NCBI RefSeq assembly: GCF_025821665.1
Contig: NZ_JACKSJ010000184.1
Span: forward strand, 1 to 64,000
DNA: 64,000 nt
DNA from: [Mycobacterium] manitobense
GTDB lineage: Bacteria; Actinomycetota; Actinomycetes; Mycobacteriales; Mycobacteriaceae
Direction: 5' to 3'
This document shows, piece by piece, positions 1-7,541 of the stretch. A program made the translations under genes and the position numbers. The notes beneath the pieces are model-generated. The model was not told where the DNA came from. It saw nothing but the letters and a program-made list of their open reading frames with translations, and ran no database searches. Numbering within the stretch: the first letter of the stretch is position 1; every line of letters starts with the position of its first letter.

Positions 1-1
1 G

Positions 2-253
2 ATGACGCCGAGCAGCGCGCCTGCGCCTGCACCGGCGCCCCCGGGTGCGGGAGCGGGCCCCGGCGGAGCGACGGCGCAGGTGCCCGGCGCCGACACGGGT
101 GCGGGAGCGGGACCGGGCGGTGCGACCGCACAGGTGCCTGGCGCCGACGCCGGCGCGGGTCCCGGTGGCGCGACTGTCCAGGTCCCGGGGGCCGAGGCGG
201 GTGCAGGACCGGGCGGGGCCGGCGCGTGCGTCGGACCCATCTGCACTCCCTGA
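2..253 (+). CDS. C-terminal part of a Gly/Ala/Pro-rich repeat protein (5' end outside window)
   Basis: Only the last 83 codons are visible, and the reading frame is open to the left edge, so the ATG at base 2 is probably internal. After an Ala-Pro stretch come three to four copies of a 16-18-residue unit of the form GAGPGGATAQVPGAD, then a tail with two cysteines (CVGPICTP). The copies differ mostly at third codon positions, which supports real coding. The composition suggests a disordered extension of an exported mycobacterial protein, but the domain that would name it is missing. It converges on the O-methyltransferase gene. Function unknown. Confidence 0.55.
   Translation: MTPSSAPAPAPAPPGAGAGPGGATAQVPGADTGAGAGPGGATAQVPGADAGAGPGGATVQVPGAEAGAGPGGAGACVGPICTP
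44..223 (+). repeat. Degenerate tandem repeat of 48-54 bp inside the partial gene
   Basis: The unit encodes GAGAGPGGATAQVPGADT and near variants, with the second copy one substitution away, the third two residues shorter, and the last broken. Unit length is a multiple of three, so copy-number change would keep the frame. Confidence 0.7.
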
Positions 254-276
254 CGCCTCCGCCGGATGTACTGCGG

Positions 277-936
277 CTAGACGACCACCGCGACAGCGAA
301 GCCGTCCCAGTTCTTGGTGCCGACCGTCTGGATCGCGGCGGCGTCCAGCCGCGGGTGGTCGCCGATCATCTCGAGCATGTCGCGTACCGCGCGGGCCTGC
401 CGGTCGTCGGGCGCCGGGTCCAGCACCCGGCCCATCCGGGTGACGTTGTCGACCACGATGACCGAACCCGGATGGCCGAGCTGGACCGCCCACTCGACAT
501 AGGCGACGTTGTTCTCCTTGTCGGCGTCGATGAACACCAGGTCGAACGGGTCACCGCCGGCGAGCGTGGGCAGGGTGTCCAGGGCGGCGCCGACGATCAC
601 CTGGACCCGGTCGGCGACGCCGGCGCGGGCGAGGTTGGCCCGCGCCACCTCGGCGTGCGCGGGTTCGAACTCCAGCGTGACGACGTGTCCGCCCGCCCCG
701 ACACCGCGGGCCAGGTTGATGGTGCTGTAGCCGGCGAGCGTGCCGATCTCGAGAACGCGGTGCGCTCCGCTGATCGCCGTGAGCAATCGCAGCAGCGCCC
801 CGTGCTGCGCCGACACCTCGATCGCCGGCATGTTCGCCGCGCTCGCCGACTCCCTCGCGGCGATCAGCGCGTCGTCCTCGGTGTGCAGCAGCGCGGTGAA
901 CATCTCGTCGACGGCGCGTGGGTCCGGCTCGGTCAC
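277..936 (-). CDS. SAM-dependent O-methyltransferase, Rv0187-like
   Basis: This is a class I SAM-dependent methyltransferase of the catechol/caffeoyl-CoA O-methyltransferase type. Motif I reads EIGTLAGYS, followed by the acidic SAM-binding region (TLEFEP) and the metal-binding FIDADKENN loop, with a VVDNV strand further on. I chose the GTG at 936, giving 219 residues, close to the 220 I recall for Rv0187; a further upstream GTG only adds a low-quality extension. It lies 10 bp after the HEXXH gene, so it is probably the last gene of that operon. The natural acceptor is unknown; a phenolic or catecholic compound is an inference from the family. Confidence 0.85.
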   Translation of the reverse strand: MTEPDPRAVDEMFTALLHTEDDALIAARESASAANMPAIEVSAQHGALLRLLTAISGAHRVLEIGTLAGYSTINLARGVGAGGHVVTLEFEPAHAEVARANLARAGVADRVQVIVGAALDTLPTLAGGDPFDLVFIDADKENNVAYVEWAVQLGHPGSVIVVDNVTRMGRVLDPAPDDRQARAVRDMLEMIGDHPRLDAAAIQTVGTKNWDGFAVAVVV

Positions 937-946
937 CGGCCACACG

Positions 947-1447
947 TTAGCCGAACCGCACCCCCTCGTTGGCGTACACGACCCGCAGCACATGGCCGAC
1001 CTCCGGGCCCATCACGGCCTCGGTGAGCGCGCAGTAGGTGGCGACGAATTCCGGCCCGTGCGGTGGCTCGGCGTCGCACAGGTGGTGCGCGATCTCGTGC
1101 AGCACCACCAGTTCCCGCAGCGCCCAGGTGCTCTGCCGCTCGGGCACCGCGATGACGGCGCCGGCGCCGGTGCGCTCGTAGTGGGCGGCGGTGACACCGC
1201 GGCGGGCCCGCACCGACAGCCTGCCCGCGGCCGGCCAGCGTTCCCGCACGGCCGGCAGGGCGAGCACGTCGTCGACGTAGCGCCGCACCGACGGCACCGA
1301 CGCGAAGCGGCCCTCCGGCGGCAGGGTCAGGTGGGCGCCGAAGAACTCGACGACGGGATTGTTCCGCTCTGCGGCACGGTCGAACAGCGTCCGCACGAAC
1401 TGTTCGGCCGCATACACCTTCGCGCGCTGGGTGTCGCGGGGCGTCAC
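947..1447 (-). CDS. Putative zinc metallohydrolase, TIGR04338/Rv0185-like
   Basis: The 166-residue protein carries a clear HEXXH zinc-protease signature (VLHEIAHHLCD) with the following HGPEF segment plausibly giving the third ligand. That places it in the actinobacterial TIGR04338 metallohydrolase family. The GTG at 1447 overlaps the stop of the upstream DUF2786 gene by four bases (GTGA), so translation is probably coupled. There is no signal peptide, so it should act in the cytoplasm. Substrate is unknown. The pairing with DUF2786 matches Rv0184-Rv0185 of M. tuberculosis. Confidence 0.8.
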   Translation of the reverse strand: MTPRDTQRAKVYAAEQFVRTLFDRAAERNNPVVEFFGAHLTLPPEGRFASVPSVRRYVDDVLALPAVRERWPAAGRLSVRARRGVTAAHYERTGAGAVIAVPERQSTWALRELVVLHEIAHHLCDAEPPHGPEFVATYCALTEAVMGPEVGHVLRVVYANEGVRFG

Positions 1448-2193
1448 TTCTCCAGGGCGGTGCGCGCGCCGGCGAATTCGGTGTTCGCTCCCAGCCGCGC
1501 CCGTCGTCCCGCCCGGTCGCCCGCTCGCCGCGCGGCCGAGGAGTATCCGGCCGTCGCACTGGTGGCCCGCCAGGTGCCGCGGGCCTGGGACGCCTCCCGG
1601 TAGAAGCTCTTGAGTTCGATGTCCTTGTCGCGCAGGGCGATCGCGGTGCCGGGCCGGCTGTCGCGAGATCTGGTGGCCTCGGCCCGGGCCTCGTCGCGGG
1701 CCTCGGCCAGCCGCTGGCCGATCCGTGCACCGAAGGCCAGCTGGAAGTTGAGCCGTGCGGTGATGGTCGGCGTCGGCCGGTGTGCGCCCGAGTTGATGTA
1801 GTTGTTCGAGGCCTGCACCATCTGCATCACCAGGCTCGCGTAGAGCGCGTGGGTGGTGTCGATGTCCTCGGCGAATCCGTAGGCGTAGACGAACGTCGAA
1901 TTGGATGCGACGTCGCATTTGACGTCGTTGGCGGCGGCGATCACCACGAACAACTGCACGTAGGTGCGCAGCCCGCGGGCGCCCGCGTTGCCGATGGTGA
2001 TGGTGCGCTGCACCGGCATCTGCGCCTTGGTCTTGCTGTCCGCGTGGCTGCGCGCCACCGCCAGGTCGATGGACGTGGCGGTGGCCAGTCGCTGTGCGGC
2101 GGCCATGAAGGCCTCCGCCTCGTGGGCGTTGTCGGTGCCCTCCGCCTGGCGGAGCAGTGCGGCGATGCGCGCCAGCATCTTGTCGTCTGTCAT
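1444..2193 (-). CDS. DUF2786 domain protein, Rv0184-like
   Basis: This 249-residue protein begins with a DUF2786-type segment (MLARIAALLRQAEGTDNAHEAEAFMAAAQ, about residues 5-33), a helical motif often found next to metallopeptidase-like domains. The C-terminal third is Arg/Ala-rich and basic (residues about 190-249), suggesting nucleic-acid contact or disorder. It starts at an ATG and its stop overlaps the GTG of the HEXXH gene. Length and neighbour match Rv0184. No enzymatic motif of its own is visible; a substrate-recognition or partner role for the HEXXH protein is an inference. Confidence 0.8.
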   Translation of the reverse strand: MTDDKMLARIAALLRQAEGTDNAHEAEAFMAAAQRLATATSIDLAVARSHADSKTKAQMPVQRTITIGNAGARGLRTYVQLFVVIAAANDVKCDVASNSTFVYAYGFAEDIDTTHALYASLVMQMVQASNNYINSGAHRPTPTITARLNFQLAFGARIGQRLAEARDEARAEATRSRDSRPGTAIALRDKDIELKSFYREASQARGTWRATSATAGYSSAARRAGDRAGRRARLGANTEFAGARTALEK

Positions 2194-2287
2194 GGCGGTC
2201 AGATTATGGATTCGGTGCGACGATTCCGGGGCTGCTGGAACCTGTTGTCCACAGAGCGGTTTTCATCCACAGGCATCACCGGCGAGT

Positions 2288-3289
2288 CTACTTACCGACG
2301 AAGCCGTCCAGTGCGGTGACGAGCTGCGGTGACAGCGGAGCGCCGTTGGCGTAGTTGGCGACGTTGTCGGTCGGGTCGTCGCGCAGCACGTGGTTGACGC
2401 CCTTGAGCTCCACCACCGTCAGAGCCGTGTGGGCCAGCGCGTCGATGAGCGGGCGCTCGGCGTCGCACTGCGCCTGACCGTCGGCGTCCGAACAGGTGAA
2501 CAGCACCGGCGTGCCCGCCGGGACACGCTTGGCCAGCGCGACCGGGTCGATGGCGTCGGCCTCGACGACGGCCTTGACGTTGTTGGGGTTGAGCAGGGCG
2601 CTGAGCCCCTCCGGCAGATTCGGCGGCGCGACGCCCTTTGTGCGCGCCTCGTCGACGGCGGCCAGCCATGTCCGCAGCACCTCGGGGTTGCCGTTCGCGC
2701 GTACGCGGCCGGTGATGATGTCGAGGTAGCGGCCGGGCAACGGCTGGAAAAGGGCCAGCGAGTGGACCTTCGGCGCGCCGGCCCCCGCCAGCGCCATCGC
2801 GTGGATGGCACCTTCCCCGAGCGCCCACACCGACAGCCGGGCGTCGTCGGTGCCGGGCTGGTCGGACAGGAAGCGCAGCGCGGCCCTGGCGCCGGTGGTG
2901 TAGACGGCGCTGCCGACCTCCTTGGGCGCCACGGCGTAGGGGCCGAGGCCGGTCTCGCCGGTGCCGACCTTGTCGTAGCGCAGGCTGGCGACCCCCTTGC
3001 CGGACAGGTATTCGGCCAGCTGCCGCATGTTGCCGACCGGACCCGCGACGGCGTTGTCGCCGTTGCGGTCGGTCTGCCCGCTCTCGGAGATAAGCAGTGC
3101 GGCGGGCGCGGTGCGGTCCTGCTCATGGCGGTAGGTGCCGTGGATGGTCAGGCCCTCGGCGGCGAAGGTGACGTCGTCGTCGACCCAGCCGGTGGGCGCG
3201 CCGTCGGTGGCGCCGGCCGTGCCGTCGTCCTCGTTGGAGCAGCCGGCCAGCAGCAGCACCGCGACCAGACAGGCCAGCGCCCGCCTCAC
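2288..3289 (-). CDS. Lipoprotein of the alpha/beta-hydrolase fold, nucleophile apparently lost
   Basis: A signal peptide with the lipobox LLLAGC predicts a lipid-anchored exported protein of 333 residues. The fold resembles BAAT/acyl-peptide-hydrolase-type esterases: an early ISESGQTDRNGDN loop, a nucleophile-elbow region, a late SDADGQ acid loop and an NHVL histidine. The elbow, however, reads ALGEGA where GHSEGA is expected, so the catalytic Ser appears replaced by Gly (codon 2816-2818). The GTG at 3289 overlaps the stop of the upstream lipase gene by four bases and removes six non-signal residues from the longest frame. It is likely a pseudoenzyme or binding protein. Confidence 0.75.
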   Translation of the reverse strand: MRRALACLVAVLLLAGCSNEDDGTAGATDGAPTGWVDDDVTFAAEGLTIHGTYRHEQDRTAPAALLISESGQTDRNGDNAVAGPVGNMRQLAEYLSGKGVASLRYDKVGTGETGLGPYAVAPKEVGSAVYTTGARAALRFLSDQPGTDDARLSVWALGEGAIHAMALAGAGAPKVHSLALFQPLPGRYLDIITGRVRANGNPEVLRTWLAAVDEARTKGVAPPNLPEGLSALLNPNNVKAVVEADAIDPVALAKRVPAGTPVLFTCSDADGQAQCDAERPLIDALAHTALTVVELKGVNHVLRDDPTDNVANYANGAPLSPQLVTALDGFVGK

Positions 3290-4128
3290 AGCCGGGTCTC
3301 GATCCACGCCGTGACGTCGTCGAGGACCAGCGCCTGCTCGGGCTCGTTGAAGACCTCGTGGAACAGCTCGGGGTAGACCTTGAGGTGGACGTCCTCAGAC
3401 CCGACGCACTCGACGAGCCGGTGGCTGCCCTCGACCGGGATCAGCCGGTCCTTCTCACCGTGCACCACCAGCAGCGGCTTGGTCAGCGCGCCGGCCCGTC
3501 GCGGCATGGTCTCGCCGACGCGGAACAGCCCGCGGGCGATCCCGGCGGGCAGCTTGCCGTGGTAGACCAGCGGGTCGGCCTTGTAGGCGGCCACCACCTC
3601 GGGGTCGCGGGACACCGCGTCGGCGTCGAGCTGCTCGACCGGCAGGCCGGGGGCGATGCGGCCGAGCGTCTTGCCGACGAACACCATGAACGGCGAGACG
3701 GTGCGCTGGGCGTCGACCGCCGGGCCGGACAGCACCATCGCGGCGTAGTCGGCGGGGTGTTCGACGCCGTAGGCGAAGACGATGCCGCCGCCCATGCTGT
3801 GGCCGAGCACGATGCGTTCGAGGTCGGGGTGGTCGGCCGCGGCGATGCCGACGAGGGTGTGGAAGTCCTCGACGTACTCGGAGATGTTCTTGAGGTAGAC
3901 GCGCTTGCCGCCGGAGCGGCCGTGTCCGCGGTGGTCGAGGGCGTAGACGACGAGTCCGGCCTCGCCGAGGCGCTGCGCCACGTGGTCGTAGCGGCGGGCG
4001 TGCTCGGCGTAGCCGTGTGACACCAGCACCACACCCCGCGGCGCCGTCTCCGGCGTCCACACGTCGTAGACGATCCGGACGCCTCCGACGCCGTCGAAGC
4101 TCCGTTCGGTGCGGGTGCTGGTCACCAC
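3286..4128 (-). CDS. Monoacylglycerol lipase, Rv0183-like
   Basis: This alpha/beta-hydrolase of 280 residues hydrolyses monoacylglycerols in the characterised M. tuberculosis homologue Rv0183. Visible features are the HG loop (SHGYAEHARRYDHVA), the nucleophile elbow GHSMGGG, an acid loop (VVHGEKDRLIPVEGS) and the terminal histidine in LFHEVFNEPE. Length and sequence follow Rv0183 closely. It starts at one of two adjacent GTG codons at 4128 and leads an operon through the lipoprotein gene, with four-base overlap. It is divergent from sigG, as in M. tuberculosis. There is no signal peptide. Confidence 0.92.
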   Translation of the reverse strand: MVTSTRTERSFDGVGGVRIVYDVWTPETAPRGVVLVSHGYAEHARRYDHVAQRLGEAGLVVYALDHRGHGRSGGKRVYLKNISEYVEDFHTLVGIAAADHPDLERIVLGHSMGGGIVFAYGVEHPADYAAMVLSGPAVDAQRTVSPFMVFVGKTLGRIAPGLPVEQLDADAVSRDPEVVAAYKADPLVYHGKLPAGIARGLFRVGETMPRRAGALTKPLLVVHGEKDRLIPVEGSHRLVECVGSEDVHLKVYPELFHEVFNEPEQALVLDDVTAWIETRL

Positions 4129-4195
4129 CGGAGGGTAACGGCAGATGGGACGAAGACGCGTGTCGGTTGTCGGCGTCCTCAGTAAGCTCGGCGTC

Positions 4196-5182
4196 GTGAC
4201 CGTCCTCGCGCACAGTCTCGACCGGCCCGGCTCAGAAGACGACTTCCTGGCCGACGCCCAGCGGTACCGCCGGGAGTTGACCGCGCACTGCTACCGGATG
4301 ACCGGATCGCTGCACGACGCCGAAGACCTGGTGCAGGAGACCTACCTGCGGGCGTGGAAGTCCTACAAGGGTTTCGAGGGCAAGTCGTCGGTGCGCACCT
4401 GGCTGTACCGCATCGCCACCAACACCTGCCTGACAGCGCTGGAGAGCCGTAAGCGCAGGCCGCTGCCGACGGGTCTCGGAGCGCCCAGTTCGGACCCGTC
4501 GGACGAGATCGTGGCCCGCGACGAGGTGCCCTGGCTGGAGCCGATCCCCGACGACTCGACCGACCCGTCGAACATCGTCGGATCGCGGGAATCGGTGCGG
4601 CTGGCGTTCGTCGCGGCGCTGCAGCATCTCCCGCCGCGGCAACGGGCGGTGCTGGTGTTGCGTGAGGTGCTGCAGTGGAAGGCCGCCGAGGTGGCCGACG
4701 CGATCGGGTCGTCGACGGCCGCGGTGAACAGCCTGCTGCAGCGGGCCCGCGCGCAGCTCGACGAGATCGGCCCCAGCGAGGACGACAAGATCGAGCCGCC
4801 GGAGTCGCCCGAGGCACAGGACCTGCTCGACCGCTACATCGCGGCCTTCGAGGCCTACGACATGGACGAACTGGTCGAGTTGTTCACCGCGGACGCGATC
4901 TGGGAGATGCCGCCGTTCGACGGCTGGTACCAGGGCCCGCAGGAGATCGTGTTGCTGTCGAAGACGCACTGTCCGGCGGAGAACGCAGGCGACATGCGGC
5001 TGTTGCCGACGATCGCCAACGGTCAGCCGGCCGGTGCGATGTACATGCTCAACCCGGAGTCCGGCCGCCACGAGCCCTTCCAGCTACACGTGCTCGACGT
5101 CAGGGCCGGTGCCGGTATCTCGCACGTGGTGGCGTTCCACGCGGCGACGTTCCGTGATTTCGGTCTGCCGGCCCACCTCTAG
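4196..5182 (+). CDS. sigG: ECF sigma factor SigG with C-terminal SnoaL-like domain
   Basis: An alternative sigma factor of about 328 residues. Sigma region 2 is visible at AHCYRMTGSLHDAEDLVQETYLRAW and region 4 at HLPPRQRAVLVLREVLQWKAAEVADAIGSS. These are followed from about residue 200 by a SnoaL-like domain (DRYIAAFEAYDMDELVELF), the layout of the SigJ/SigG class that lacks a classical anti-sigma gene. I chose the GTG at 4196; an in-frame ATG at 4145 would add 17 residues. Divergent from the Rv0183-like lipase, as in M. tuberculosis. Its stop shares a CTAG with the stop of the convergent lipoprotein gene. Confidence 0.9.
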   Translation: MTVLAHSLDRPGSEDDFLADAQRYRRELTAHCYRMTGSLHDAEDLVQETYLRAWKSYKGFEGKSSVRTWLYRIATNTCLTALESRKRRPLPTGLGAPSSDPSDEIVARDEVPWLEPIPDDSTDPSNIVGSRESVRLAFVAALQHLPPRQRAVLVLREVLQWKAAEVADAIGSSTAAVNSLLQRARAQLDEIGPSEDDKIEPPESPEAQDLLDRYIAAFEAYDMDELVELFTADAIWEMPPFDGWYQGPQEIVLLSKTHCPAENAGDMRLLPTIANGQPAGAMYMLNPESGRHEPFQLHVLDVRAGAGISHVVAFHAATFRDFGLPAHL

Positions 5183-5865
5183 CTCGCGGCGCCGGCCGCT
5201 TTGATCTTGGCCACCTGCGTGACGAAGACGTCGTTGAGCATGTCCTTGTTCACCACGACGCGACGCCCGGGTACGCCGGCGTCGCCACCCATCGCGATGG
5301 CCATGACGAGGACGTCACCGACCTGTCCGGTGTAGCCCGCCACGGACACCTCGACGGTCTCACTGCCCGCCCGCGCCGTGCTCTTCATCTCGTAACCGAC
5401 CTGCGCATCGGCTTCGCTGGCCGGAGGGCCGAGGCGCTGCACCGTCGTGTCCGCCCGGACGCCGTCCCGTTCGCTCGAGAAGGCCTTGCAATCGCCCAGC
5501 CACTTCTCAGTGTCGGCGACGAGGGTGTCGACGCGTTGCCTGCTGAGGCTGACGAGCACACCGGGCTTGCCCCGCTGCTGGCTGACCATGGCGGCGACCG
5601 CACTGGTCAGCGACGTCTTGTCCGACGAATCGCACTCCGGCGGATCGGCTTTCCCCTTCGGCGTGCTCTTGGACTCCTCGGCGATCTGGTCACTGAAGTC
5701 CTCGACGCTCCACCCCGTGAACTCGGTCTTCGTGACGAGTAGCGGCGTCAACGACTCGTCGACGGTGACACTCGGGGCGGATTCGGGCTGCCCGGCGCCG
5801 TCGCAGCCGGTCAGCAGGACCGATACGGCGAGGACGACCGCGCCCACCCGGCGGAATCGCGTCAT
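5179..5865 (-). CDS. Exported lipoprotein with PknH-sensor-like domain
   Basis: The 228-residue product has a short lipoprotein signal with lipobox LLTGC. The mature part is a soluble domain with two cysteines (PPECDSSDK and WLGDCKAF) whose spacing resembles the extracellular sensor domain of PknH-type kinases and related mycobacterial lipoproteins. That assignment is by impression only. The ATG at 5865 places the signal peptide right at the N terminus; the longer frame adds 26 basic residues without support. Function unknown, likely ligand binding at the cell surface. Confidence 0.7.
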   Translation of the reverse strand: MTRFRRVGAVVLAVSVLLTGCDGAGQPESAPSVTVDESLTPLLVTKTEFTGWSVEDFSDQIAEESKSTPKGKADPPECDSSDKTSLTSAVAAMVSQQRGKPGVLVSLSRQRVDTLVADTEKWLGDCKAFSSERDGVRADTTVQRLGPPASEADAQVGYEMKSTARAGSETVEVSVAGYTGQVGDVLVMAIAMGGDAGVPGRRVVVNKDMLNDVFVTQVAKIKAAGAAS

Positions 5866-5980
5866 GCGTCGACCGTAAGCCGCCCCGAGACCCCTTCGGC
5901 GCACGAATTTCTTACAGCGAGGCCCTAGACGCACTCTGCGCATCGAACCCGCAGCTCAGGACCGTCGATGCAGCAAGATC

Positions 5981-5998
5981 TGCAACGTGTTCTATTAT
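5981..5998 (+). promoter_or_regulatory. KstR-like operator overlapping a TATTAT -10 element
   Basis: Bases 5981-5994 (TGCAACGTGTTCTA) fit the published KstR consensus TnnAACnnGTTnnA at every fixed position. The -10-like TATTAT at 5993-5998 overlaps it, and the ATG of the alcohol dehydrogenase follows at 6007, nine bases from the -10. That spacing would give a leaderless or nearly leaderless mRNA. No good -35 hexamer is visible. Repression by KstR is inferred from the motif alone. Confidence 0.6.
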
Positions 5999-6006
5999 CG
6001 CGGATC

Positions 6007-7131
6007 ATGAAGACCAAGGGCGCCCTGCTGTGGGAGCTGAACTCCCCGTTCCGCATCGACGAGATCGAGATCGGCGACCCCGTCGACGACGAGGTGCAGA
6101 TCCGCATGCACGCGGCGGGCATGTGCCACTCCGACTACCACCTGACCACCGGCGCCACCCCGATCGCCCTGCCCGCCCTCGGCGGCCACGAGGGCGCGGG
6201 CGTCATCACCAAGGTCGGCCGCAACGTCACCGGCCTGCAGGAGGGCGACCACGTCATCCTGGCGTTCATCCCCGCCTGCGGTGAGTGCCAGCCCTGCCTC
6301 AAGGGCTTCCGGTCGTTGTGCGACCGCGGCGCCCTGCTGCTCGGCGGCAAGGCCATCGCCGACGGCACCAGCCGGGTGCACGCAGGTGGGACCGAGGTGT
6401 CGCCGATGAACCTGCTGGGCACCTTCGCCCCGTACATGACCGTGCACAAGGACTCGGTGGTCAAGATCGACGCGGACGTGCCGTTCGAGACCGCGGCGAT
6501 CCTCGGCTGCGCCGTGCCGACGGGCTTCGGGTCGGCGACCAACATCGCCGAGGTCCAGCCCGGCGAGACGGTGGTGATCGTCGGCGTCGGCGGCATCGGA
6601 CTCTCGGCGCTACAGGGCGCCGTCATCTCCGGGGCGCGCAACGTCGTCGCGATCGACCCCGTCGAGTTCAAGCGGGACCAGGCGGTCAAGTTCGGCGCCA
6701 CCCACGTCTTCAACTCGATGGCCGAGGCGATCGGCCCGGTGCTCGAGCTCACCCACGGCTTCATGGCCGAGAAGACGATCATCGCGGTGGGCGAGATGCG
6801 CGGCGAGTACATCGAGGAGGCCATGACGCTGACCGCCAAGACCGGCACCTGCGTGGTGACCGGGATGGGCTCGATGATGGACGTCGACGTCAAGCTCAAC
6901 CTGTTCCTGTTCACGATGCTGCAGAAGACGTTGAAGGGCAACATCTTCGGCGGCGGGAGCAGCCACGTCGAGACGCCGCGGCTGGTCGGCCTCTACAAGT
7001 CGGGGTTGCTGAAGATCGACGAGATGGTGACCACCACCTACCGCCTCGAGGACATCAACCAGGGCTACCAGGACATGCTCGACGGTAAGAACATCCGGGG
7101 CGTCATCACGTTCGACGAGTCCGACTGGTGA
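6007..7131 (+). CDS. NDMA-dependent (nicotinoprotein, mycofactocin-linked) alcohol dehydrogenase
   Basis: A zinc-dependent medium-chain alcohol dehydrogenase of 374 residues, of the Rxyl_3153/TIGR03989 type. In this family the NAD stays bound and is re-oxidised by NDMA in vitro or by the mycofactocin system in vivo. Visible are the catalytic-zinc GMCHSDYH and GHEGAG motifs, the structural-zinc cysteines in CGECQPCLKGFRSLC, and the Rossmann GVGGIGLSA. I chose the ATG at 6007 because the longer frame would run through the promoter and operator. No mycofactocin genes lie in this window. Confidence 0.88.
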   Translation: MKTKGALLWELNSPFRIDEIEIGDPVDDEVQIRMHAAGMCHSDYHLTTGATPIALPALGGHEGAGVITKVGRNVTGLQEGDHVILAFIPACGECQPCLKGFRSLCDRGALLLGGKAIADGTSRVHAGGTEVSPMNLLGTFAPYMTVHKDSVVKIDADVPFETAAILGCAVPTGFGSATNIAEVQPGETVVIVGVGGIGLSALQGAVISGARNVVAIDPVEFKRDQAVKFGATHVFNSMAEAIGPVLELTHGFMAEKTIIAVGEMRGEYIEEAMTLTAKTGTCVVTGMGSMMDVDVKLNLFLFTMLQKTLKGNIFGGGSSHVETPRLVGLYKSGLLKIDEMVTTTYRLEDINQGYQDMLDGKNIRGVITFDESDW

Positions 7132-7133
7132 CC

Positions 7134-7151
7134 ATGTCAGATTCCTGACAT
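7134..7151. other. Short inverted repeat after the alcohol dehydrogenase
   Basis: ATGTCAG and CTGACAT form 7-bp perfect arms around ATTC, three bases after the dehydrogenase stop. It could be a weak terminator or an operator for the downstream STAS gene; the stem is short and has no U tract, so I do not choose. Confidence 0.4.
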
Positions 7152-7235
7152 CTCTCGACCGCCACCAGATCGCGCCGCGCGCCAGTAAGTTCGTCTGCGG
7201 ACAAAACGTGTGACGTGGTGGAGAAGTGCACAGGG

Positions 7236-7541
7236 ATGAATTCGCCTCAGTTCTTCAGGCAAGACGGCGACGGCCGGGTGACGGTGATCGCGACCGGCGA
7301 CATAGACCTCGGCAACGTCGACCGATTCAGCGACGTGTTGCGGCAGGCTGCCGGTGACGGGCAGCCGGTCGTCGTCGACATGGTGGCCGTGACGTACTGC
7401 GACAGCGCGGGCGTGCGGGCGCTGTTCCAGGCCGGTGCCGGCGCCGAGCTGACGCTGCGGATCGATCGCGCCGGGCCGCTGAAGAAGCTGCTCGACATCT
7501 CCGGTCTGGACCGGGTGACCACCGTGGAGCTGGTCGACTGA
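7236..7541 (+). CDS. STAS-domain anti-sigma factor antagonist
   Basis: A single STAS domain of about 101 residues. The phosphorylatable-serine region reads VTYCDSAGVRAL, equivalent to the DSSGL motif of SpoIIAA/RsbV, so the protein should cycle between free and phosphorylated forms to control an anti-sigma kinase. Start choice is uncertain between ATG 7236 and GTG 7215. Its stop overlaps the ATG of the ANTAR gene (TGATG), so the two are co-translated. No anti-sigma kinase or sigma gene is adjacent. Confidence 0.82.
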   Translation: MNSPQFFRQDGDGRVTVIATGDIDLGNVDRFSDVLRQAAGDGQPVVVDMVAVTYCDSAGVRALFQAGAGAELTLRIDRAGPLKKLLDISGLDRVTTVELVD

